Source: JANXQG01 sp037147235
GTDB taxonomy: Bacteria; Planctomycetota; Planctomycetia; Pirellulales; Thermoguttaceae
Reading direction: 5' to 3'
DNA length: 7,575 nucleotides
NCBI GenBank assembly: GCA_037147235.1
Contig: JBAWVO010000308.1
Location: 1-7,575 of the forward strand
Below are positions 1-6,440 of this stretch, piece by piece. The position numbers and the translations under genes are program-made. The notes below the pieces were generated by a model. That model was not told the origin of the DNA and made no database searches. It was given only the letters and a program-made list of their open reading frames with translations. Each line of letters starts with the position of its first letter. The first letter of the stretch is position 1.

Positions 1-10
1 CCGGCGGTAA

Positions 11-235
11 CTTCGTTCAATCCAAAAGGACAAACCCAAGCACGGGCAGTATAGCCGTTTCGGGACGTTTGTAAATGGTGTTCGCGTTCGTTCGGTCCGT
101 GCCCAGCCTGGCGACCGCATCCAGTTCGGCACTGCAACGGCGTATCGCGTATGCGAGGATGGGCTCAGGCTCGATTTCGCGGCCCGCGGTGCCAGCATCG
201 CTGCGGCAGGTCTGTCCATTTCCAAAGGGGGTAAA
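11..235 (+). pseudogene. C-terminal half of an FHA domain, in frame with the ABC transporter; 5' part missing or frameshifted
   Basis: The frame of the ABC gene stays open from 11 to 235 and reads as the second half of a forkhead-associated (FHA) domain. It shows SRFGTFVNGVRV (53-88), a PGDRIQFG turn (107-130), then a strand and linker leading into the ATPase fold. FHA domains bind phosphothreonine peptides, and this half normally follows the GR...S..H half. An in-frame TAA lies at 8-10 and there is no ATG or GTG start before 236. Frame 3 at 3-17 reads GGNFV, which is what an FHA strand just before this point would look like. A one-base frameshift near 15-20 is therefore a candidate, either a true mutation or a sequence error. 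Otherwise the fragment could be an untranslated relic. The FHA identity is fairly secure; the cause of the break is not. Confidence 0.6.
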
Positions 236-1990
236 GTGCTGGTCAGGGATGCTGGATTTTCGATTCCGGCTGACTCCTTCGTGGGAATCCTTGGCCCAAG
301 CGGGGCGGGCAAGAGTACGCTTTTGAACTGTATCGCCAGCTACCATCGAGCGGGCATCGGCCGAATCGTCTTCGACAATCAACAAGACATTAACGAGGCC
401 CGCGACGAATACCGCGCGATCCTGGGGCATGTTCCTCAAGACGATGTTGTTTACCTGACGCTGACGGTGCGGGAAAACCTTCGTTTCGCGGCTAGGCTTC
501 GGCTGGACTCGGGTGCTGGGGCCACCGAAATGGCTCAGGCCGTGGAACAGGCCCTGGAGCGAGTCGGGTTGACGGACCATGCCGACAAGCGAGCGTCTAT
601 TCTCAGCGGCGGGCAGCGCAAACGCTTGAGCGTCGCCGTGGAACTACTGAAACGGCCAAGAGTCCTTCTTCTCGATGAGCCTACTTCGGGGTTGGACCCG
701 GCCGGTGAAGCCAACCTGATGGAGCAACTCCGCTATGTGGCCAGTCGCGGGACAACGGTCATCTGCACAACCCATTTGATGGAGAATGTGCGCCTGCTCG
801 ACATGGTGATCGTCCTGGGCGTGATTGAAGGCGTGGGCCGAATCGGTTATGTGGGGCCACCTGGCGGGGTGCTTGAGCATTTTGAGTGCCACGGCTTCGC
901 CGACTTATACGATAAACTTGCTGCCGGGCGATTTCTCCCCGTTGCGGCCGTTCCGATCAAGCAGGCAGCGCTCGGGGCCGAACAACAACCGGTTCGTCCC
1001 TCCCCGGCATTGCAGGGTGTTTCCCTGGTTAAGCCACTATCGGACTCAAGCGGCCACTCATCACCTAGCCGAACGGCGATTAGCGAGTTGGCTGCTCGGG
1101 CGATTGCCGACGACGTGTGGAAGCAGTCGTTGATTGTGGGTTGGCGAGCCTTGTTGGGAATCTGGCGCGATTCAGGACTTTGGCTCGTGATGCTGGCTCA
1201 GCCCCTGGTTCTGGGATTGCTTGTGTGTTTGACACAATTCAATGTCGGTAAGCTGGTTCCGGTATACTTCTTCTGTATCGTTATCTCGATCTGGCTGGGG
1301 CTGAATAACTCGGCCCGTGACTTGGTGCGGGAGCGGCGACTTTACGTGCGGGAACGCCTTGCGGGGCTGCGGCCTGGCGCATATCTAAGTGCCAAATGGG
1401 GCGTTTATAGCCTTGTCGGCATCGTTCAACTCGTATTGCTTGTCGCGGTCATACGAATCGGTTGCGCCTATGTCATGCCGGAAGACCGAGTCCGCGCGTT
1501 GTTGGAAATGCCACGACTGGGGTTCTTTGCAGTGCTGCTGGCCTCGTACACATGCGGGCTGGGGCTGGGGCTTCTCATGTCCGCCTTGGCACGGACCGAG
1601 GAAGCAGCCGTGGCCGCTTTGCCGCTGCTCATTATGCCGCAGCTCCTGATCAGTGTTGTCGCCGTGGGGGGGTTGGTGGAGGAATCACACAGCAAGGATC
1701 GTATATTTCGACCGCTGATCGTAACGCTCCAAAGCCCGCTTGCCGACGTTAGGACTGGCAAGGAACGTCTATGCAAGACCGCAGTCTTCGTCGACCTGCT
1801 ATCAATGTTCTGCTATTCCCGTCCCGCGGCACTGCTTCTGGAAAAGCCCCACGTTGAACAATACAGTTCCTACATCTGGTTGGGGGATTTCTGCCATCTG
1901 CTCATTCTGCTGTTAGGGACGTGGGCAGCCACTTATATGGCGTTCCTATGGGCAGAACAAAGGTGGCCTCGCCTGATTGGTCTTGGATGA
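236..1990 (+). CDS. ABC-2 type (ABCG-like) transporter, fused ATPase and permease, probably an FHA-ABC protein
   Basis: This is a probable exporter half-transporter in the inner membrane; its substrate is unknown. Counted from GTG 236, the ATPase shows Walker A GPSGAGKST (20-28), Q-loop VPQDD (66-70), signature LSGGQRKR (123-130), Walker B LLLDEPTSGLD (144-154) and H-loop TTH (178-180), all intact. A linker (about 230-295) leads to a permease with about six hydrophobic segments (roughly 313-333, 341-357, 387-408, 428-450, 459-480, 549-570). The motif NSARDLVRERRLYVRERL after the second segment is typical of ABCG-like ABC2 permeases. GTG 236 has a purine-rich AAAGGGGG at 224-231, but the first ATPase strand and an FHA half lie in frame upstream. 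The native protein probably starts before this window and 236 may be only an apparent start. The kinase gene follows 12 nt after the stop, so the two are probably co-transcribed. In M. tuberculosis the FHA-ABC protein Rv1747 is regulated by its neighbour kinase PknF, which suggests similar control here. Confidence 0.9.
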   Translation: MLVRDAGFSIPADSFVGILGPSGAGKSTLLNCIASYHRAGIGRIVFDNQQDINEARDEYRAILGHVPQDDVVYLTLTVRENLRFAARLRLDSGAGATEMAQAVEQALERVGLTDHADKRASILSGGQRKRLSVAVELLKRPRVLLLDEPTSGLDPAGEANLMEQLRYVASRGTTVICTTHLMENVRLLDMVIVLGVIEGVGRIGYVGPPGGVLEHFECHGFADLYDKLAAGRFLPVAAVPIKQAALGAEQQPVRPSPALQGVSLVKPLSDSSGHSSPSRTAISELAARAIADDVWKQSLIVGWRALLGIWRDSGLWLVMLAQPLVLGLLVCLTQFNVGKLVPVYFFCIVISIWLGLNNSARDLVRERRLYVRERLAGLRPGAYLSAKWGVYSLVGIVQLVLLVAVIRIGCAYVMPEDRVRALLEMPRLGFFAVLLASYTCGLGLGLLMSALARTEEAAVAALPLLIMPQLLISVVAVGGLVEESHSKDRIFRPLIVTLQSPLADVRTGKERLCKTAVFVDLLSMFCYSRPAALLLEKPHVEQYSSYIWLGDFCHLLILLLGTWAATYMAFLWAEQRWPRLIGLG

Positions 1991-2002
1991 AAGGATGAGT
2001 TA

Positions 2003-4651
2003 ATGTTCGATGAGCGCGTTAAGACCGGAAGCTCTTCCAGTTCGGCCGGGCTGCTCCTGCGCGTGCGCCGCTCGAACGGGCACACCGACGAATTCTATCT
2101 GGCTAATGGGCTGACCATCGGGCGCACGGTGGCAAACACCGTCGTGCTGGCCGACGACACGGTAGACCGTACGCATGCGAGGGTAGACCTTACCGAAGAC
2201 GGGACGGCCAGACTGCGATGCGTCGGATCGGACAACAAGCTCTCGGTGGGCGACACGGCCGTGCAAGAAATAGGGCTGACCGCCGGAGTCAGATTCCGCA
2301 TCGGGACCACCGATTTTGAGTGCGTTTCCGGCCAGAGGGGGCCTGAGAGAGATCGCGCGTCCCGCGGATCGGCTTGTCCATCATGTGGCTCCAAGTCTGT
2401 TCCCGCTCCCACTACCGAGCCTGTTTCCTGCCTCAGTTGCGGTCAATCTATCTTGGTATTGGACCTCGGCACCAGTTACCCATCGCCTCTCGTCATCCCC
2501 GTCAAGTATGGAGAGTTTCTGGCGGATCGCTATGTGGCTCGGGGCGGCATGGGACTCGTACTCCACGGTCGTAGTGAAGCAGACAATAAGCCCGTTGCCA
2601 TCAAACTGCTTTTGCCCGGTGCCGGTGTCGATCGCCAAGCGGCGGAACGGTTCAAGCAGGAAATTACCCTGATGAAACGGGTTTCAAACGCCAACGTCGT
2701 CAGGCTTCTTAGTTACGGTCGTGCCGAACAGTTCAGATACCTGATCATGGAGTGGGTTGATGGACACAACCTACGGGACACCATCGCGGACATGAAGCAG
2801 CGGCAAAAAATGCCGTCATTCGAGAATGTCCTTCCCTGGTTTGAGCAGGTATGCAAGGGGCTGGCAGCCGTTCATGCGGTCGGGGTCATCCACCGGGACA
2901 TCAAGCCTTCCAACATCCTCATCGCCCAGGATGGGCATGTTCTCCTCGCGGATTTGGGTGTTGGAAAGCGAGCTGACACGAACCAAACAGCACTCACCAC
3001 GACGGGCCAACTGCCGGGAACCTACGAGTATATGGCTCCCGAGCAGTTAAGCGCGCCCGACACCGTTGACCAGCGAACGGACCTATACTCACTAGGGATC
3101 ATGTTCTACGAACTGCTGACCGGCGATCGGCCAGTGGGCGCATGGCTGCCTGCGTCTCAGATCAACCCCACGGTGCCCCCGGTCTTTGACCAGATTCTTT
3201 CACGCCTGTTGGCACGAAAGCCGGAGAACCGCTATTCCGACATCCACGATTTGCTGGCTGCGGCCTCGGTATTCAAGCTGTCGCACAAGGAACCTGGGCA
3301 GGAGAACGTGGAACCCAATCCAGCGACTGAACCAAACGTGCCACCTCCCCCCGTGGAGCCGCTGCCGTCGATGTGGTCGCAGATTGCCAAGTCTTTCCGG
3401 CTCGTCTGCACGGAGGTCAAGGCTATCTGTATTGCAACCATCGCACACCTCGGTATCCTGGCCAGGATCGCGGCGATTCGCTGGAAAATCTATGCATTGA
3501 AGAAGAAACTGACGGGACTTGAGTCCGAACACCAGGAAGCTATGGGTATCCAGGCTGCGATCCAAACCCATCAAGGCGTGGTGGCGGCATTGAAGTCACA
3601 ACTCCGACCGCCTACCCCCGTAAGTTGGTGCCGGATCGGAATCGGCTATGCCGCAATGGTTATCTTCGTTATCGGTATCACCTGTATTCTGTTGCCGCAC
3701 CATGCACCGATCCCTGGGCCAGAAAATCCGAGCGTAGCGAAAACTCAAGTGGTGGAATTGGGCAACGAGATGAAGTTGAAGCTGACGCTCATTCCGGCGG
3801 GTGAGTTCAAGATGGGGAGCGGAGAGTCGGCGGAGGCTACGGCTGCGTTTTTCAACAAGACCTACGACACGGATATTCTGAAAGCTGACTCATTCAAGGA
3901 CGAGCACCCTCAGCACCGAGTTCGGATCACGAAGCCGTTCTACCTGGGCACCTACCACGTCACGCGGGGCCAGTTTCGGCAGTTTGTCACCGACACAGGG
4001 TACAAGACGGACGCAGAAAAAGGCGTCGGAGGCAAGGGAGCCTTCGGCTGGAACCCCGACGAAAAGAAGTTCGCCCTCAACGAGAAATACTCATGGCAAA
4101 ACGCTGGTTTCGAGCAGACCGACGAACATCCGGTGGTCAACGTAAGCTGGAACGACGCAGTTGCGTTCTGCGAGTGGCTCAGCAAAAAAGAGGGCAAGAC
4201 CTACCGATTGCCCACGGAGGCCGAGTGGGAATATGCCTGCCGTGCGGGGACGACAACTCGGTATTCCAGCGGCGATGACCCCGAGACGCTGGCCAAGGTT
4301 GGTAACGTGGCCGACGCGACATTCAAGGCGAAGTTCCCTGATTTTTTGGCGATCAAAGCCAGCGATGGCTACGTGTTTACGTCGCCGGTGAGTTCATTCC
4401 AGCCGAATGCCTTTGGTCTGTACGATATGCACGGAAATGCCTGGCAGTGGTGCTCGGATTGGTACGGGGCGGAATACTATGCCAAGTCTCTCGCAGACGA
4501 CCCAAACGGCCCAGATTCCGGAGATAGCCGTGTCCTTCGTGGCGGTTCCTGGAGCGACGGGCCGGACTTCACCCGTTCCGCCACTCGCAACAGGAGCACG
4601 CCGGACAACCGGAACTTCAGCACAGGGTTCCGCGTTTCCAGGACTCAGTAA
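2003..4651 (+). CDS. DGR target: FHA - zinc ribbon - Ser/Thr kinase - membrane linker - FGE/C-type-lectin-like variable domain
   Basis: An 882-aa modular receptor-like kinase. The FHA domain (about 17-105) has GR 40-41 and R56/H58, but the usual Ser of SRxH is Asp55. A zinc ribbon has CPSC (125-128) and CLSC (143-146). The kinase (about 172-425) has glycine loop RGGMGLV (180-186), K201 in VAIK, E220, HRDIKPSN (297-304), DLG in place of DFG (317-319), a Thr-rich activation loop (T326, T329, T332-334, T340) and APE (345-347), so it should be active. A Pro/Glu-rich linker (about 429-455), a hydrophobic/amphipathic stretch (472-492), a charged helix and a strong membrane segment (about 544-565) follow. 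An FGE-sulfatase fold (about 594-882) starts at IPAGEFKMGS, runs through RLPTEAEWEYACRAG and DMHGN, and ends with RGGSW and GFRVSR. The VR is the last 42 codons. The start has AAGGA at 1991-1995, 7 nt before ATG. Kinase-FGE fusions are known (for example Chlamydia Pkn1). Ligand and phosphorylation targets are unknown. Confidence 0.95.
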   Translation: MFDERVKTGSSSSSAGLLLRVRRSNGHTDEFYLANGLTIGRTVANTVVLADDTVDRTHARVDLTEDGTARLRCVGSDNKLSVGDTAVQEIGLTAGVRFRIGTTDFECVSGQRGPERDRASRGSACPSCGSKSVPAPTTEPVSCLSCGQSILVLDLGTSYPSPLVIPVKYGEFLADRYVARGGMGLVLHGRSEADNKPVAIKLLLPGAGVDRQAAERFKQEITLMKRVSNANVVRLLSYGRAEQFRYLIMEWVDGHNLRDTIADMKQRQKMPSFENVLPWFEQVCKGLAAVHAVGVIHRDIKPSNILIAQDGHVLLADLGVGKRADTNQTALTTTGQLPGTYEYMAPEQLSAPDTVDQRTDLYSLGIMFYELLTGDRPVGAWLPASQINPTVPPVFDQILSRLLARKPENRYSDIHDLLAAASVFKLSHKEPGQENVEPNPATEPNVPPPPVEPLPSMWSQIAKSFRLVCTEVKAICIATIAHLGILARIAAIRWKIYALKKKLTGLESEHQEAMGIQAAIQTHQGVVAALKSQLRPPTPVSWCRIGIGYAAMVIFVIGITCILLPHHAPIPGPENPSVAKTQVVELGNEMKLKLTLIPAGEFKMGSGESAEATAAFFNKTYDTDILKADSFKDEHPQHRVRITKPFYLGTYHVTRGQFRQFVTDTGYKTDAEKGVGGKGAFGWNPDEKKFALNEKYSWQNAGFEQTDEHPVVNVSWNDAVAFCEWLSKKEGKTYRLPTEAEWEYACRAGTTTRYSSGDDPETLAKVGNVADATFKAKFPDFLAIKASDGYVFTSPVSSFQPNAFGLYDMHGNAWQWCSDWYGAEYYAKSLADDPNGPDSGDSRVLRGGSWSDGPDFTRSATRNRSTPDNRNFSTGFRVSRTQ
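4522..4641 (+). repeat. DGR variable repeat (VR) at the 3' end of the kinase-FGE gene
   Basis: These 120 nt align without gaps to the template repeat at 6197-6316 (constant offset 1675). There are 12 mismatches, at VR 4554, 4556, 4559, 4565, 4568, 4569, 4584, 4585, 4596, 4616, 4617 and 4620. In all 12 the TR base is A; VR has G six times, T five times and C once. None of the 86 non-A positions differs. The changes alter nine residues of the FGE-like domain: 851, 852, 853, 855, 856, 861, 865, 872 and 873. TR would encode N, N, R, N, N, K, N, N, N there, and VR encodes S, D, G, D, F, T, S, F, S. Mutations span only 4554-4620; both flanks are identical. The repeat ends 7 nt before the stop codon, the usual place for a DGR VR. 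Confidence 0.97.
4621..4648 (+). other. Candidate IMH (initiation of mutagenic homing) site at the 3' end of VR
   Basis: The last 21 nt of VR (4621-4641) are identical to TR 6296-6316. The sequences then diverge at 4642 (G against C), 4646 and 4647, with ACT conserved between. In the Bordetella phage BPP-1 DGR, an IMH at the 3' end of VR and a slightly different IMH* at the TR end fix the direction of information transfer. The position and the few mismatches here fit that role. The exact limits are inferred. Confidence 0.5.
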
Positions 4652-4762
4652 TACTATGGCCTCTGGCAGTGTTACCCTTTGCCGTTTTCCCTTTTTCCCT
4701 TTTACCCAAGCCGCGCAGCGGCGCGCGATATATTTTTTCGAGTTGACAGGAGCGATCCGGCT
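4652..4762 (+). other. Intergenic region between target and avd: polypyrimidine tract and GC hairpin
   Basis: This 111-nt gap has a long pyrimidine-rich run (about 4673-4706) with repeated CCCTTTT-like units. A GC hairpin follows, which can fold as GCCGC-GCA-GCGGC (4710-4722) or CGCGC-AGCG-GCGCG (4712-4725, tetraloop). After it come an AT-rich stretch and a T6 run (4733-4738). It could be a weak terminator or attenuator between target and avd. It could also be the hairpin/cruciform that promotes retrohoming downstream of VR in BPP-1, although it sits about 70 nt from VR rather than a few. TATATT at 4729-4734 looks like a -10 box but has no convincing -35. The avd ribosome binding site AGGAG is at 4748-4752. 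Confidence 0.45.
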
Positions 4763-5107
4763 ATGCCACGCGACGAAGAACTACCGATCATCCGCGCCTT
4801 CTACGATTTTATGTTGTGGTTGAACCCCAAGATCGCCAAGTTTCCCCGCGACCAGCGTTTTGTGCTGGGCGAGCGTATGGAAAGGCAGCTTTACGAGGTT
4901 TTGGAAAACCTGATCCGCGCCAAATACACGCGGAGTCGGAAGGCCATCTTGGATCAAGTGAATCTCGACTTGGAAATCCTACGATTTCAGATACGCTTGG
5001 CCAAGGACATGCGCTGCCTGTCGCTGAAAAGCTACGGCATGGCTGCCGAGGGGCTTACGGACATCGGGCGACAGGTAGGTGGTTGGCATCGGCAATCGCC
5101 CGCCTGA
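4763..5107 (+). CDS. avd: DGR accessory variability determinant (Avd), four-helix bundle protein
   Basis: A 114-aa, mostly helical and basic protein with the Avd-family signature near the N-terminus: KFPRDQRFVLGERMERQ at residues 26-42. This is followed by heptad-like helices (43-85) and a C-terminal helix around LKSYGMAAEGLTDIGRQVGGW (88-108). Avd proteins form a positively charged pentameric barrel that binds the DGR reverse transcriptase and the template RNA, and are needed for mutagenic retrohoming. Length and position between target and RT are usual for the family. ATG 4763 is preferred because AGGAG (4748-4752) sits 10 nt upstream. An in-frame ATG at 4679 would add 28 residues encoded by the polypyrimidine tract and lacks a ribosome binding site. 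The RT starts 27 nt after the stop, so the two are likely co-transcribed. Confidence 0.93.
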   Translation: MPRDEELPIIRAFYDFMLWLNPKIAKFPRDQRFVLGERMERQLYEVLENLIRAKYTRSRKAILDQVNLDLEILRFQIRLAKDMRCLSLKSYGMAAEGLTDIGRQVGGWHRQSPA

Positions 5108-5134
5108 CGCTGCAATTCCCTTGAGGATCGAAGG

Positions 5135-6202
5135 ATGCGACGTTACGGGAACCTTTGGGAGGAACTGACGAGTTTCGAGAACTTGTATCGCGCTGCCCGC
5201 AAGGCCCGACGCGGGAAACGCTCGAAGCAGGCCGTCGAGGCATTTGAGTTCGATCTGGAAAAGAATCTGGTCGGTCTGCGGCGGGAATTGTTGGAGCGGA
5301 CCTACCAGCCGGGGCCGTTCCGTACGTTCACGATCACCGATCCCAAACCACGGCTGATCAGTGCCGCACCTTACCGGGACCGCGTGGTCCATCATGCCCT
5401 GTGTAACGTCCTGGAGCCGATCTTCGAGCGGTCGTTTGTTTTCGACAGCTACGCATGCCGCCGGGGCAAAGGGACGCACGCTGCTGTAGACCGCTATACG
5501 GCCTTTGCCCGGAAGAACCGCTACGTGCTGAAGTGCGATGTTCGCAAGTTCTTTCCGAGCGTCGATCACTTCATGCTTTTGGAACGTCTGGCGAGAAAGA
5601 TCAAGGATTCTGACGTCATGGGGTTGGTGGGCGTGATTGTCAAGCACTCCAATCCCCAGGAAGATGTGCCGGGGTTTTTTCCTGGCGATGACCTGTTCAC
5701 GACCTTGGAGCGACAGCGTGGAATTCCTATCGGTAATCAGACAAGCCAGTTCTTTGCCAACGTTTACCTCGACTCGCTGGACCACTTCGTCAAGGAGCGG
5801 CTTCGATGTCGCTATTACATCCGATACTGCGATGATTTCGTGATCCTCGACAACGACCGGCGTCGGCTTGGCGACGTTCGTCGTGCCGTCGAACAATACC
5901 TCCTTGGGCTACGGCTCTGGCTGCACCCCAAGAAACGAACGATCAGCCGGGTGGAAGATGGCTTGCGATTTTTGGGCTACCGTATGTGGCCGGACCATCG
6001 GTTCCTGGATCGTAAGGGCCTTGCCCGTTTCGGCCGCCGCTTGCGGATGTATCAGCGTCTTTATCGAGCAGGGCTTCTGTCGCCTCAAAGTCTTACTCAG
6101 CGGATTCGTGCTTGGCTGGGTCATGCGGGTCATGCCGATACTTGGCGGTTGCGGAAAGATTTGTTGTGGGGTACGATATTTGTGGGGCCGACGGCCAGAT
6201 AG
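5135..6202 (+). CDS. DGR reverse transcriptase (retron/group II-like RT family)
   Basis: A 355-aa RT that copies TR RNA into adenine-mutated cDNA with Avd. Visible RT blocks are: a fingers region with RTFTITDPKPRLISAAPYRDRVVHHAL (split as residues 63-80 and 81-89); motif 3 KCDVRKFFPSVD (133-144) with catalytic D135; motif 4 GIPIGNQTSQFFAN (196-209); the YCDD active site (231-234, nt 5825-5836); and RFLGYRMW (278-285). The GNQTSQ block is diagnostic, because DGR RTs carry (I/V/L)GxxxSQ where retrons and group II introns have QGxxxSP. There is no maturase or endonuclease domain, as expected for a DGR. GAGGA at 5123-5127 lies 7 nt before the ATG. The stop codon (6200-6202) lies inside the template repeat. 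No frameshift or missing catalytic residue is seen, so the enzyme should be active. Confidence 0.97.
   Translation: MRRYGNLWEELTSFENLYRAARKARRGKRSKQAVEAFEFDLEKNLVGLRRELLERTYQPGPFRTFTITDPKPRLISAAPYRDRVVHHALCNVLEPIFERSFVFDSYACRRGKGTHAAVDRYTAFARKNRYVLKCDVRKFFPSVDHFMLLERLARKIKDSDVMGLVGVIVKHSNPQEDVPGFFPGDDLFTTLERQRGIPIGNQTSQFFANVYLDSLDHFVKERLRCRYYIRYCDDFVILDNDRRRLGDVRRAVEQYLLGLRLWLHPKKRTISRVEDGLRFLGYRMWPDHRFLDRKGLARFGRRLRMYQRLYRAGLLSPQSLTQRIRAWLGHAGHADTWRLRKDLLWGTIFVGPTAR
6149..6177 (+). promoter_or_regulatory. Possible sigma70-like promoter for the template RNA, inside the RT 3' end
   Basis: TTGCGG (6149-6154) and TACGAT (6172-6177) are separated by 17 nt. They match the sigma70 consensus at 3 of 6 and 4 of 6 positions. 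Transcription would begin near 6184, about a dozen bases before TR, which would allow TR RNA to be made independently of the RT mRNA. Matches this weak occur by chance, so this is only a candidate. Confidence 0.22.
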
Positions 6203-6316
6203 CCGTGTCCTTCGTGGCGGTTCCTGGAACAACAGGCCGAACAACACCCGTTCCGCCAAACGCAACAGGAACACGCCGGACAACCGGAACAACAACACAG
6301 GGTTCCGCGTTTCCAG
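6197..6316 (+). repeat. DGR template repeat (TR)
   Basis: This is the invariant template for VR 4522-4641. It holds 34 adenines, 12 of which are substituted in VR. In the VR frame it reads like a standard FGE-type template: RVLRGGSW, then NNRPNNTRSAKRNRN, then TPDNRNNNTGFRV. It is rich in AAC codons, whose A-mutagenesis gives 15 residues and no stops. Its first six bases are the last sense codon and stop codon of the RT gene. It lies downstream of the RT rather than between avd and RT as in BPP-1; both arrangements are known. Homology stops sharply on both sides (6196 and 6317). Confidence 0.97.
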
Positions 6317-6417
6317 CACTGCGCTCCGGTCGGATTCGGCCGGAACCTGCAAGAGCCGAGCGATTTACGGATCGCACGGGCGTGCAGCAGTGTAGTCCAT
6401 GGCTGTCGCTCCAGTGT

Positions 6418-6440
6418 CGGTGGCTCACGTTGAGCCATCG
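6418..6440 (+). other. Strong hairpin in the TR spacer
   Basis: TGGCTCA (6421-6427) pairs perfectly with TGAGCCA (6431-6437) around CGT. The stem extends outward by one G-T wobble and two G-C pairs to 6418/6440. It lies 101 nt after TR and has no following T run, so it looks like an RNA structural element and not a terminator. Confidence 0.6.

Noticed and set aside
17..580. Long open frame on the - strand opposite the FHA-ABC region
   Set aside because: It lies antisense to unmistakable ABC ATPase motifs and its translation matches no family I recognise.
4729..4734. TATATT as a promoter -10 box for avd-RT
   Set aside because: No -35-like hexamer lies 16-18 nt upstream; that interval is pyrimidine tract and hairpin. 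The TTGACA at 4743-4748 has no matching -10 downstream.
4679..4762. An upstream in-frame ATG that would lengthen Avd by 28 residues
   Set aside because: The added sequence is encoded by the polypyrimidine tract and hairpin, has no ribosome binding site and does not resemble Avd proteins; ATG 4763 has a good AGGAG.
5135..6202. Retron or group II intron RT
   Set aside because: The SQ-type motif 4, the lack of a maturase/endonuclease domain, and the adjacent Avd and TR/VR pair identify a DGR RT. No msr/msd-like or intron domain V structure was seen.
5868..6395. An open frame that reads TR as an FGE C-terminus (RVLRGGSW...GFRV)
   Set aside because: The FGE-like text appears only because TR shares the VR frame. 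The upstream part is the RT gene in the wrong frame, so this is not a second target gene.
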